DNA of 64,000 nucleotides from Adiantum capillus-veneris. Taxonomy: Eukaryota > Streptophyta > Polypodiopsida > Polypodiales > Pteridaceae. Each line of letters opens with the position of its first letter. Position 1 is the stretch's first letter. Location: NCBI GenBank assembly GCA_014529385.2, contig CM043963.1:76496912-76560911 (forward strand). The letters are read 5' to 3'. Positions 1 through 10,404 of the stretch are shown one piece after another. Under the pieces are notes generated by a model. That model worked only from the letters and a program-made list of their open reading frames with translations. It searched no databases and was not told where the DNA came from. Both the position numbers and the translations under genes were made by a program.

Positions 1-200
1 CTGTTGCAATCATGTCTTTGCTTAGCTCTAATCATCTTTCATAGCAGATTGGCAAGCTCTACTAGATACTTGAGAGACTAAGCTACCGCAAACTTGATTT
101 ATGGTATGCATATACTTAAACCTTATGAACATTCAAATGAAATCTTAGAGTTAAAATAAGATAAAATTCTTTATAAAATATACTTGTTCATGCTTGATTC
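1..200. other. Flank downstream of old gypsy pol remnant
   Basis: AT-rich sequence with no ORF. On the minus strand it lies just past the pol stop codon, so it is probably the 3' untranslated region of the old gypsy element. No LTR can be recognised in it. Confidence 0.3.
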
Positions 201-446
201 TTACCTTTGGAAGGAGTCATTGTAAGTATTTACAAGGTTTACATTATCCTTTATATTGATGTCTTGCATCCACCTTGCATCTTCAAAAGAATAATTCCTT
301 AATTTGACAAGATATCGTCAGATAGTCTTACTACTTCTTAAAACCTTGTTTTCATATCGCATGATGCTCTCTGGATGAAAAATCTCTTCTTGACTCTCAA
401 ACTTAGGTGGTTCTTCAATTACTGGTTCTTCTGATGGCTCGCCCTT
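201..446 (-). pseudogene. Old gypsy pol remnant, part 3: chromodomain and C-terminus
   Basis: The minus strand reads in one frame from 446 to a TAA at 201-203. It begins with an acidic Glu-Pro-rich linker, then a chromodomain-like stretch (motifs RYLVK, NYSFEDARW). In gypsy chromoviruses this domain follows the integrase and is thought to guide insertion into marked chromatin. The frame is broken once by a TGA just before RYLVK, where related elements have Arg (CGA). The reading frame continues without loss from part 2 (23,246-23,354) once the 22.8-kb insertion and one copy of its CCCTT duplication are ignored. Dead fragment. Confidence 0.8.
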
Positions 447-1396
447 TGTTGGAGGCTTGCCATAGCATAGGTAATCTCCGACAAATCTATCAATCTGGAG
501 AGAGAGAGCATGACCCGGCTAGGGCTTGGAGGCATCACACAAAGAATGTGCGAGAGCGTCATCGGATGCAAAGATTGAGAGGATTCAAGAGCGTGCATCC
601 TCCAATGCAAATAGAAATCATCCCAAATCAACTAATGCTAATCGCACATCAAGCATCAATACAAGCAATCATCTACACACATCAAGCAACGAAGTGAAAC
701 ACACTAATCTTGGAGTCTCTCAAGCACAACTCTAATTACATGCATTGACGATTAAGCACACAAGATCGCATTCAAGTCGGCCACCCCAACCATGCCAATC
801 ATGGTGTCCAAATCAAGTCACACATAATCAAATTAAGCTCAAGGCTTCTTAAAACTACACACACACAAGCACACCATTAGAGGACAACTCTAATCCCTCA
901 ATCACGAGTACGTCCACTCCGCTTAATCGAGAGAGTTAGATAAGGACTCCACTAATCGGAGAAGCTTAGCATAATTCAGAGTTAGATTAGAGAAGATCAA
1001 CACTTCAAAACAATGAAGGAAAGTAGAGAAACATGATTGACAACATAATGAAGACTAGATTAATTAAGAGAGGATTACACTAATTACATGTGATTAGCAC
1101 TAGCCTTCTAAGAATGGTCATTAAGCTCAAAGGCTAGGCCATCAAGAGCTACTCTAGGGAGAGAGTTCTCAAAAGGACCACTCTAGAATGACCTCTCATT
1201 AAGCATAGGGCTCTTTTATAGCTTTGGGCCTCAAACCCTTCAACCATGGGATAAAGTGAGCTCTCTAGCCTAGACTCATACAACTTTGGAACTCCTAAAT
1301 GAGCCCAAGCCCTATACAATGAAAAGTAAATATTGTGCACTATGGTACATCCACAGCTTGGTGCATAATTGGTGTAGCCGTTAGCCGCTGCTAACA
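447..1396 (-). repeat. 3' LTR of outer LARD-like element
   Basis: 950 bp, TGTT...AACA. Matches 22,287-23,245 along its whole length apart from scattered substitutions and one small indel (the right copy has a 9-bp duplication near 22,366). The short ORFs in it are shadows and encode nothing recognisable. Confidence 0.88.
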
Positions 1397-1409
1397 CTCC
1401 CCCCTTCCT
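1397..1409 (-). promoter_or_regulatory. Polypurine tract of outer element
   Basis: On the minus strand this reads AGGAAGGGGGGAG and abuts the 3' LTR. Position and composition are those of the plus-strand primer for reverse transcription. The core AGGAAGGGGGG is the same as in the nested gypsy. Confidence 0.75.
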
Positions 1410-4400
1410 AATTTGACGCACGTCCTCATGTGCTGGTGAAGCAAGACACGGTGACATGGTAGAAAGCAATTCCATGGAAGAAATGTTGAGCTGCAAAACA
1501 TAAGAACAAGTAATGAGCATCAAAGGCCACCAACAATGATTAAAACATGAAGCATAAATGAACAATCATGCAAAGTGATTTTTTGCTTCTAAAAGATGGG
1601 TCAATCATAGTCAAAAACTAGACAACATAAAGCAAAAAAATACTCAAACTATTGTGAAGATTAAACCACTTGAAATTTCAGTTTTATGCATGAAACACAA
1701 GCAATCAAGTATGACCCTAGGCTAATGAAAGTTAATAAACCTACTAGCCTAAAAACTATGTGAACAATCTTAATAAATCATTCAAGTCTATCATTTCTAT
1801 GGGCTATAAAAAAGCTCCTAATCTATTAGTACATTGTCAAAGTTTTTTGATGCTCATGGAAGTTTTGATTTGGTCATTCATTGAAAAGTTAAAGCACAAT
1901 GACAAGGCTACCACCCCAAGGCAAGTTTAGGTGCGACTCTCAGCTCCTTGAACCCTCAAGAAGGTGTTCCAAAAGCCTACTAGCTTACCAAGGCGACGGC
2001 TAACCCCTATCAACCCAGGGCATCGGTTTAGGGCCTTGACCAAGCGAGCCAAGGTGATTCCCCTCGCCTACCAAGTTCCAATAAAGCGCTAGGCCTCTCA
2101 TAGACACAACATCACATAGAATTTTTATTTTCATGTGCCTTAGTAGCATTTTTACTAGTTTTTTGGACACTTCTTTGCTTCATGGTTCATTTCTTAGCAC
2201 ATTTTTATTGCTTCCTTTATGAGATACTAATGGCAATTGGACTAAAAAAGACTAAAGCCTAATCATAGCCCTAGGTCATGAAAAAAAATGAGTGGAGTAT
2301 TAAAACTATCACTAAGAATCTAGGACTAGTAAGAAATGAACCTACATTTACCTAAAGTCAAGGCCAATTACCTATGATTAGCACACATAAAACATAATTT
2401 TTTGATGAGTTAATTTCACAAAGCAAAGTGTTGAAACTTTAAAATGCCTAGCTTTCGAACATGAAAAAAAACCATAGCTTAGAAGCAAAATTTCACTTAA
2501 TCCAAGCAAGAGAATGAGAAGATGAAGAAAAGAGCAAAATCATGGAAGGATTACATCTATTCATGCTCTTTGTGCCTCCTTGAGCAAGCATCCTTTGTGT
2601 AGAGAAGTCTCTTGATCTTTTTTATTTGCAAAAGAAGATTTTTGAAGCTAAGTGTACACACAAGCTCCAAAACCTTTTATTGAAATCCAAAAGCACACAA
2701 AACATTAATGAAAACCTAAAGCTAGGGTCTTGCATACCCGAATTTGCCAAAGGGAAAAAACCCAAGGGAAAAAAGTGCCTTTGGTTATGCACATGATGCT
2801 CTTAAGTAGAAAATTTATGTATACATATCAACAATGAGAGAGATAAAATGCTTCCACATAAGCAAATTTTGCAATGTTTACAATCTCTCATGCAGGGTTC
2901 AAAAGTTTGATTAATTTCTAGCTCAATGAAATATGGAAAAAACAAGCCAAGAGCTGAAAATAATGCAACTTTTGGATGAAATGAAGTGGCTCTTGATAGC
3001 CAAATTTTACAATTAAAAGCTTTTTTAAAAAGTTGGCTAACGACTAGCTCAACAAATTTTACAATTTTAGAGCACACTCTATGAGATAGAGATGACTGCA
3101 ACTTGATGAAATGAAAGTGAGTGGCTCTCAATAGCCAAATTTTACAATTAAAAGCTCAAAAAGTTGGTTAATCACTAGCTCAAATGAAAAAAAAACATTT
3201 CTAAACCAAGCTATGAGCTAGCATTACAACTTCAATCCACACATTTGGAATGGCTCTAATTAGCCAAATTTTGCAATATATTGCAATGATGACCCCTTCT
3301 TGGATCATTTGGAATCACACACCTGCCACATTCTCCTTCAAAAGCAATTCAATTGTTAGTGCTTTTAGTATTTGAACATTCAATACAAGCACTAAAAAAT
3401 GCACAAAGCCAAGTTCAAATTTTTACACACACTCTTGTCCATCAAAATAAGCTCAATTTTAATGCTTTCAAATAATTTCCCATTCAATTCAAGCATTAAA
3501 AATGCACAAGCAATGTTAAGTTTAAGCACAAAGTCCTGACCGAGCATCAACTTTATCATCCCATGTAGCTCTCAAACCCCATGCATGTCATACGGAATGT
3601 TTTTATTTTTTTTATTTAGTGCAATGATAATACAATCGAGCCAAGCACTAAAGCATGTTCTGCAACAAGCCAACCATGAGTGCAAAATACGACAATTTGT
3701 GCATAGAAATTATCACACAATCAAAGCACACAACCGATGTATACATCATGCTCATATAGCACACATGGCATTTAGAGCAAATGATGAAGTGTCAATTGAG
3801 ATCTCTTGAAGCATCAAAATCTTGTTTTGTATTATTGGCCACCATCCTTTCAAAAAAGATCATTGATTAGTAATTGCAGGAAGTTTTTATTTAAGCCAAG
3901 CTCCAAAATCTATCACATTCCACTACAAACTTGGCAATTTTTATGTAATTCTATGAACAATTGTTCACCCATCGGACAATAAATCAATGCATTTGCTTCT
4001 CATGCTCTTATGTCGCATATTTTGACATACAAAGCAACAAAAGAGAGAGCATGGATTGGCCAAAGATTGCACCTATCATAACTTCATTCAAAACTCTCTC
4101 TCAAGTGGTTCAAAACAAAAATTGCATCTTAAAATACAATGTCACATGCATTTTTAAATGCAATCTATGCAAAAATGTTCTGAACCTCTTAATAAATGTA
4201 CATGAATATGCTCTCAAATCCCCATAAGCCGACTCATTAGAGAATTTTAATCAGTTTTAATTGTGATGAAAACTGAAAAAATGTTCGATCAATCTTAAAG
4301 CCATGCACAAAAATCCCACATTTTTTATCCAATTCTCAAACCCATGCAAGCATGAAATTCATGTTCTAGGATTTTTTGAACGTGCGAGCAGTATCTATCA

Positions 4401-4559
4401 GTGCAAAGGTAGGGGCTCTAAGGACTTTAGCCTTATGAGCTCGAGGGCAAGGAGAAGGGTGGGAACACTTGCTTACATTTTTAGTTTTATTTTAAATTTC
4501 CTGGAAAAAAACCTTGCTGATCGCAGGTATGGGCCGTCTCAGTGCGGGGCTGCCAGAGT

Positions 4560-4641
<82 letters not shown>
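4560..4641. repeat. (GA)n microsatellite
   Basis: About 80 bp of uninterrupted GA dinucleotides. It produces apparent Arg-Glu and Leu-Ser proteins on both strands, which are artefacts. Confidence 0.95.
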
Positions 4642-4643
<2 letters not shown>

Positions 4644-4645
<2 letters not shown>

Positions 4646-5326
4646 GTTGTGTGTGTGTGGGGTACGTGCGTCATTTGCAGGGGGCCATGGCAGGCTCAGC
4701 AGGAGCTGTGGGACTCAGGTGAAGCCGACTCGTGCGATTGTGTGGGACCAGGAACAGTGAGTAGAGCGTGATTTTTTGCGAAGACACTGGCGAGCAAGGT
4801 GGGATCTGAGAGCCTGTGTGGTTAAAGCCTGCGAGCCATGTCAGCAGAGAGCAGAGATTGTGTGTGGGTGTGTTGAAAGCCAAGATGGCGCATAGAAGCC
4901 AAGTGTGAGTGTGTGGGGTCTGATGATGGGCTACTACGGGCTGCGTGTGCAAGCGTGTGCAAGCAAGGCAGTGGGCACGTGGACCAGCCTCGATTCGGAA
5001 TCATGAGCCAAGCCAGTGAGCCATGCTAATGCTAGCCAAAAATAGAGCGAGAGAAAAGCGGCCCATGTGTGTGGGAAAGGTTTGTCGCAGCCTGTAGGCC
5101 ATACTCAAGACAGAGAGAGAGTTGTGAGCTTGCGAGCTGGTGCCTTGAAGCATGCGAGGCTGTGTGTGTGGGTCTCTGCGAGCGCCAATCCAAGCGAGTG
5201 TGTGTGTGGGGTGAAAACTAGCGCGAAGAGCGGGCCTGCAGCTTTGACAAATTGGCTGGTGTGTGTGTGGAGTGGAAACGACATGCAGTAGGTTCCAGCA
5301 CTGCATTTATTAGCCGAACAACGCGA

Positions 5327-5364
<38 letters not shown>

Positions 5365-5475
5365 TGTATTGTAGTCCAAGGCAACTCGGCACTGTGTGTG
5401 TGTGACGAAAACGCCAAGACAGCTAATGGCTTCATTTTCGGCAGAATTTTAGCCGATAGCGCGTATGTGTGTATA
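4644..5475. repeat. Field of spaced short (TG)n tracts
   Basis: At least ten short TGTGTGTG tracts occur near 4,648, 4,860, 4,908, 5,068, 5,162, 5,200, 5,263, 5,328-5,361, 5,394 and 5,465. They are separated by unrelated GC-richer sequence, often about 40-70 bp apart. The region stands out in composition from the AT-rich surroundings and has no recognised ORF. Confidence 0.7.
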
Positions 5476-6497
5476 GGCGTGCTGCCCGAGCTAGAGTAGG
5501 TCAAAAAGGTGCACCAAGGAGCACTGTAAAGCTCGTTTTATATAAAAAAAATTATAAGGGGAGCTTCACATGGCCATTGAGGATGTGTGAGCATTAATGT
5601 ATATGGTGTGTGGGCAGTCGTTCAAGCCAGGGTGGGTTAAAGATTGACACACACAATGGGAAATACAATTGATGTCACATATGTCATATATATTTTTGTT
5701 TTCAATTGACATTAATATGAATCACACAATAACTCCTTCGTCCATACCTCAATCAAGCATAAGTTAAAATTGATGCATAGTGTTTTGAGTGAATCGATTG
5801 GTCATAGCTTCCCAAATTACCTAGTAATGCAAGCTCGAAAAATTGATATTAAAGGCGGTTTACATCAAGCATTGTGTACACACATGAATGTAGTGCGCCA
5901 TTAATTCTCAAATGCCAATTTGTATCCAATTTCAATCATTGCAACTCAAGTTGCTCATATCCAATCGAATTGGCATTCACATCACAATGGTAATGTAGAT
6001 TAATCATTTTCAATTGGGTATCAATTGAATCATCCAAAGTCAATCAATCAAATACACACCGATCTATTAGGTCTTTTAATCATCATAATTGGCAACCAAG
6101 ACCAATTATTCATCCCCAATTTAGGCATAATTGGCCATTACTTAGGCACACACACCTAAATTTAGACAGTCGATTTGTGCAAAAATTTCATTAAACACTC
6201 ATTTCATTTCATCAATTGCACACTTGATCACACATACATGAGTATATACATGCTAAATTAACTTAATTTAAATCAAAAATTGATCCAATTTTAACTCAAT
6301 TTAGCATTGCACACACACAAAAATTAGGTGCGCAAATCCTTTTTTTTTTGCTCAATTAACAATGAAATTAGGCCAATTCCTAATGCTTGCACACACATTT
6401 ATTGCAAAATCATCAATCTACAAGCATTTAGGCATCCTATTTGATTACAATTTCATTCCAATTTCATCAAATTAAGCATAAATTCCATCAATTAGGC

Positions 6498-6708
6498 TGT
6501 CAAGGCTAGGGACTTGCTACGCGCCGTGTGAGAGCCACAAGGCTCCTAGCACACAGTCATACAACAGACAAGCTCACAAGGAAGAATGGTGTGTCACTCA
6601 CCTTCTTGCGTAGTTGCGAATGAAGGATTCCCGCGCCGCGAAGAAGAGGGAGACGCCGCTACGCCGCGCTCAACCGCCTCGCCACCGTCGTGCCGCCGCA
6701 ACGCTCGA

Positions 6709-6798
<90 letters not shown>

Positions 6799-7119
6799 AC
6801 ACACACACACACACATGTACACACACACACATACAAGGAGATGGTGAAGGAGAAGGTGGAGACGGAGCAAGAGCGGCTTCTATTGCACAATGAGAGAATG
6901 AGTAAAAATTAGGTTTAGTGGCTTTTATATGAGCTCACCCCATTCACACTTGGGCGCCCATACTTAGCCAACTAACTCCTTGAATATTCCAGTTAGAGTG
7001 CGCCTGTCATCGGCGATCACCCTTACCCTGTTCCTATTGGTCCGACAAGCCCGGTACCTGACTCTAAATAATACAACGTTTATAGATCATAGGGTGTCCG
7101 TGTGCCGTGAGGGTTAACA
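6498..7119 (-). repeat. 3' LTR of nested gypsy
   Basis: 622 bp. Matches 19,499-20,093 with about a dozen visible substitutions. The main length difference is the (TC)n tract (6,714-6,795 here). A minus-strand TATATAAAAG near 6,925 is the likely LTR promoter box. Confidence 0.9.
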
Positions 7120-7120
7120 T

Positions 7121-7132
7121 GCCCCCCTTCCT
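7121..7132 (-). promoter_or_regulatory. Polypurine tract of nested gypsy
   Basis: The minus strand reads AGGAAGGGGGGC, one base from the 3' LTR start. Expected position for the plus-strand primer. Confidence 0.75.
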
Positions 7133-8471
7133 GATGTAGATTCCGTCCTCGGAAGCTATCCAGTTGAAGCTCGTTCATCGAGATGGAAGAGCAGTCGACA
7201 TGGATGTGCGTAGCCTTCTTCAATCACTGCAAAATCAAACAACATTGCCACAGTAATTGCATTCTCATATACAATTTAAAATCATATGCAATTTTAGACA
7301 GACAAATTAATTGGTAACAGAATTTTAGACAATTTGTCAGCAATAAACATTAAATTGCAATATAATCAAATGCATAAACAGATGTAAAGGTAAAAAATTA
7401 AACAAGTCCAGGGTCGCTAATTTAACGGTCAAAAGGCACTAGAGCTCGACTATTAATACCATGGGTAACTTCTCAATTTTCTCTGGTCAATTAAGTTATT
7501 TAATAGCGAGAGCCAAGTATTTGATGTTTGAGGGCTGTCTAGAGGCTATACCTAGAAGACCTTGTAGTTAAGCTACGATAAAAGGAATTTCTCATGAAAT
7601 CATCGCCTGACTGATTACCTTTTCTTTGACCCCCCAAAGTCTTTTCACATTGATTCAATTTTGATGTGTGTGCTTATTTTATATGCCTTGGGTTTTTTGC
7701 TTTTCAAGGAAAAGCGCCCACACTGGGAACCTCTAGGGCTCTAGTACCATAGGCGATACATGTGAGTGAAGTACCAATTTAAGCAGGGATTTCTCTTCCA
7801 GCTTAAAATTTTACATTGTGGCACTTTGATTTTTTGTTTGTTCATTTTCAACATTTTAATTTTGTAACTTTGGGGGGTCATATAACACTGTTACCCTCCC
7901 CAGGCTCATCACATTAGTAAACTCCCTTTATAATACTTAAGCTAAAGGTCAATATGGTTAAGCCCACTAGAAAGCCCTAGTACATTTCACACAATGCTGC
8001 CTAAATCGGATTAAGAACCTAAGTAACCATTGCTTATTAGAAAGGCATTCCCCATGGTATTAAGAGAAGATTTCTAATACCTAGCTTGGTCAAACTAGCT
8101 TAGTCGGACTGCTTGATTTTTAAACCTAGACAAGTGATTATGACAAAACATTACATTGAATTAAATGTTTGATACTAAGCAAATATTATGCTACCAATCA
8201 CAATCAAAGCAGACAAACATGGATGCAAAAAGATAAGGGCAATGCTAATGGACATAAAACACCTGTTTGTGTTGATGGTCGCGCTTGATTTGAAGTGTGA
8301 ACGAGAGAAAGGTCCATGAAGGTCCAAATCCTATCAATAGCAACACGCTCCTATACACACTAGGAAACAAAAGGAATACCTCCAGGAGGCACATTAGTGG
8401 GAAAAGGTACCAACACTTATTGAACACAACAAAAAACATAAGGAACCCTAACCTCATTATTTGCACTCCCC
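7133..8471. other. Non-coding 3' region of nested gypsy
   Basis: About 1.3 kb between the last ORF and the 3' LTR. AT-rich, with no ORF or repeat that can be supported. It would be the 3' untranslated part of the genomic RNA. Confidence 0.5.
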
Positions 8472-8900
8472 CTAAAGAGTAGGGAATAGGATATTGTAGA
8501 GGTTGGGGGGAAACCCTAAGGCTAAACCCCTATCCTCGTCGTTGAGATAAACAAAGTCATCATCCATGAGACCATATGTGCCATCCGTGTAGTCATGTAA
8601 ATTTTCTTCTTCATCATAGGTGCCCATGTTTACTAAGAAGGTCACTAGACGCCTATAGTCATCTTGGTCAAAAGGGTAGGCTTGTGCAATGGGAGAAACG
8701 CTCTCTACTAAGTATGGATCAGACGTGGTCAAGAGACGTATCAGCCATTCTAACTCCTCAAAATTCCTCTCACATGCTAGCGTACCTATCAAATTCCATT
8801 CACATGCAAGCACTGGAAAGACCATGTGAAACATTTGTGAAAAGTAACGAGGGTACCTTTCACCCAAGGCAGGAGTGGATGACTCTAGCGTACTAGCCAT
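8472..8900 (-). CDS. Acidic 142-aa accessory ORF of nested gypsy
   Basis: ATG at 8,900 to stop at 8,472. No family recognised. The N-terminal half is hydrophobic and mixed. The C-terminal half is strongly acidic (motifs YDEEEN, DEDRG, residues about 95-125). There is no signal peptide or clear membrane span, and no zinc or catalytic motif. It lies about 250 bp beyond the protease-like ORF and before the 3' LTR, the position env-like or accessory genes take in some plant gypsy elements. It has no membrane features, so env is unlikely. A TATA box stands about 140 bp upstream, suggesting its own transcript. Intact although gag-pol is broken. Confidence 0.5.
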   Translation of the reverse strand: MASTLESSTPALGERYPRYFSQMFHMVFPVLACEWNLIGTLACERNFEELEWLIRLLTTSDPYLVESVSPIAQAYPFDQDDYRRLVTFLVNMGTYDEEENLHDYTDGTYGLMDDDFVYLNDEDRGLALGFPPNLYNILFPTL

Positions 8901-9035
8901 ATCTGTACACGCAAATAGATGATGGCTAGAGTGAAAATATTACAAGGGTCGTGTTCTTGTGCATAATTTTTTTTTATTATTTTGTGTTATGGCTCTTGCT
9001 CTTTTACTTTTTTATCTTGTTTTTGTGAGTATAAG

Positions 9036-9048
9036 GCTTTATATATAC
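9036..9048 (-). promoter_or_regulatory. TATA box upstream of the 142-aa ORF
   Basis: The minus strand reads TATATATAAAGCC. It lies about 140 bp upstream of the ATG at 8,900, a normal distance for a plant promoter with a short leader. It is inside the element, not in an LTR. Inference only. Confidence 0.4.
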
Positions 9049-9126
9049 ATTCCCTAAGATTGGAGATTGAGAGGTCAGGGAGGAAGGTTGAGAGGGAAGC
9101 AAGTGAATGACGGATGTCAGCAAACA

Positions 9127-9140
9127 CTCCCCCCTTCCTT
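9127..9140 (-). promoter_or_regulatory. Internal polypurine tract
   Basis: The minus strand reads AAGGAAGGGGGGAG, sharing the AGGAAGGGGGG core of both terminal PPTs. It is followed by TGTTTG, which resembles an LTR start. It may be a central PPT or the scar of an older 3' end. It overlaps the end of the 404-aa ORF. Confidence 0.45.
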
Positions 9141-9147
9141 GGGTAGA

Positions 9148-10362
9148 TCATACCTTTTGGAATGATGTCGTCACCTTTTGAAACCAATTGTTCCAAGTTG
9201 TTATGGGTAAAGGCTTTAACCAATAGTTTTCGATCACCCTATGTGTTTCATCTAGTTGCAAGGGTGGTAAGGTACTCTCCCATGATTTTATTTGCAACAT
9301 TGTTGGAGGTGGTGAATCTAGAACGGGAGGTGCAAACTCTTTCTTGCTTGTATGGATATGTACAATGGTAGGTGGAGGTTGTGTCGAAGCTTCTATTTCC
9401 GTATAGGAACTATATGAAGAGCAAGAAGCTTCATTTTCTTTTCCTCCTCCTGAGCTAGGTGGAACAAATCGTTCTTTCTTTGGTACCCAAACTAGCTCTG
9501 GAGCAGGTGTGTCGCAATCCGTGATTTTTTCCTTTCCACGATTTTCAATTTGTTTTGGAGCCACAGGATTGGGTTTACATGGGCCAGGTGACATGTAAGA
9601 GTACAATTTACGTTTGGGCACCCAGATTTGATCATTTCCTTTATAGTATCCTTGGGCTTTTAATAGTCGTTTAGGAATCCAGCGCCACGTTTTCTTACAT
9701 TTCTTGGAGTGAGTGGGACGTTTCTTACGAGGCTTCCATTTTTTAGCATCAGCCATGGTTACTAAAGAAGCTTTAGGGACCCACTTGTATGCTTTCTTTG
9801 TTATATTAGGATGGTTCTTGTGTGTCTCAAGCTTTCTTTTAATTACATCAGTTGAAGATCTAGAGAGTTGGGCTATGGGGACGTATGGTTCAACCTCCTG
9901 GACATGCAATGTCTTGGGTTTTATTTCCTTAGGCAATATCTCAGGGACTATGGCTTGAGTGGTAGGGATAAGAGTTGGTTTTTGCGTTGTGACACCCCCA
10001 GTCCCCCAATCAATAGTGCATTTGGTGGCTATCATCCACGTGCGTCCTAGGTTTATATTACCCTCCATAGTTCCAGTAGGCATGACCAAAAAGTCTTGAG
10101 CTACAATTCCATTGTCATAACTGACAGAAGTGTGCCAGATTCCAAAAACCGTAGTTTTTTTCTTGTTGACACCCTTGACTTGGATAATACTCTCAGATAG
10201 AGGTGGCTTCCCTAACTGACACCACACCCCATAGGATAGCAGATTATATTTAGCACCCGTGTCCAATAAGGCGTTATATAGCACTTTTCCATAGGCACTA
10301 TTTAACTCAATAGGGTATCGTAGAGGTGTGTCAGAGTCCAACCAATCCTCTTCGATTTCCAC
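9148..10362 (-). CDS. Second retropepsin-like ORF with W-x-P-K repeats (404 aa)
   Basis: The open frame begins with GTG (no ATG); it is in the same frame as the pol ORF upstream and separated from it by one TGA (10,405-10,407) and 14 codons, so it may be a C-terminal pol domain. Residues about 25-115 look like an aspartic protease: catalytic DTGA at 34-37 and a late LGRTWM at 105-110, matching the ILGR motif of retropepsins. From about residue 190 it is very basic and repeats W-[VIK]-P-[KR] at 194, 209, 228, 247 and 292. The tail is Pro/Ser-rich, then Trp-rich. A normal protease already lies in pol (13,430-15,235), so this is a second one. A role in binding RNA or capsid is possible, but unproven. 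Confidence 0.6.
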   Translation of the reverse strand: MEIEEDWLDSDTPLRYPIELNSAYGKVLYNALLDTGAKYNLLSYGVWCQLGKPPLSESIIQVKGVNKKKTTVFGIWHTSVSYDNGIVAQDFLVMPTGTMEGNINLGRTWMIATKCTIDWGTGGVTTQKPTLIPTTQAIVPEILPKEIKPKTLHVQEVEPYVPIAQLSRSSTDVIKRKLETHKNHPNITKKAYKWVPKASLVTMADAKKWKPRKKRPTHSKKCKKTWRWIPKRLLKAQGYYKGNDQIWVPKRKLYSYMSPGPCKPNPVAPKQIENRGKEKITDCDTPAPELVWVPKKERFVPPSSGGGKENEASCSSYSSYTEIEASTQPPPTIVHIHTSKKEFAPPVLDSPPPTMLQIKSWESTLPPLQLDETHRVIENYWLKPLPITTWNNWFQKVTTSFQKV

Positions 10363-10404
10363 GTGGAATGCATTTGTGACTCCAAGGTTAGCCTCTCGTT
10401 TTTG

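Larger units (their letters stand above)
1410..6497. other. Non-coding interior of outer LARD-like element, left part
   Basis: About 5.1 kb of AT-rich DNA without a coding region of any recognised family. It includes a long (GA)n tract, a field of short (TG)n tracts, and many (CA)n and AATTG-type runs. Low-complexity ORFs here come from microsatellites translated in all frames. Confidence 0.65.

Noticed and set aside
4303-4674. ORFs rich in Arg-Glu or Leu-Ser
   Set aside because: They are (GA)n microsatellites translated in different frames. The same applies at 6,586-6,912, 19,588-19,886, 26,931-27,439, 36,418-36,869 and 50,000-50,400.
5001-5504. His-Thr-rich ORFs
   Set aside because: Products of (TG)n tracts read on the minus strand; no conserved protein.
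8472-8900. Env-like protein
   Set aside because: No signal peptide, transmembrane span or cleavage motif in the 142 residues.
8987-9223. 78-aa minus-strand ORF spanning the internal PPT
   Set aside because: Overlaps the end of the 404-aa ORF and the putative promoter; no motif and no good start context.
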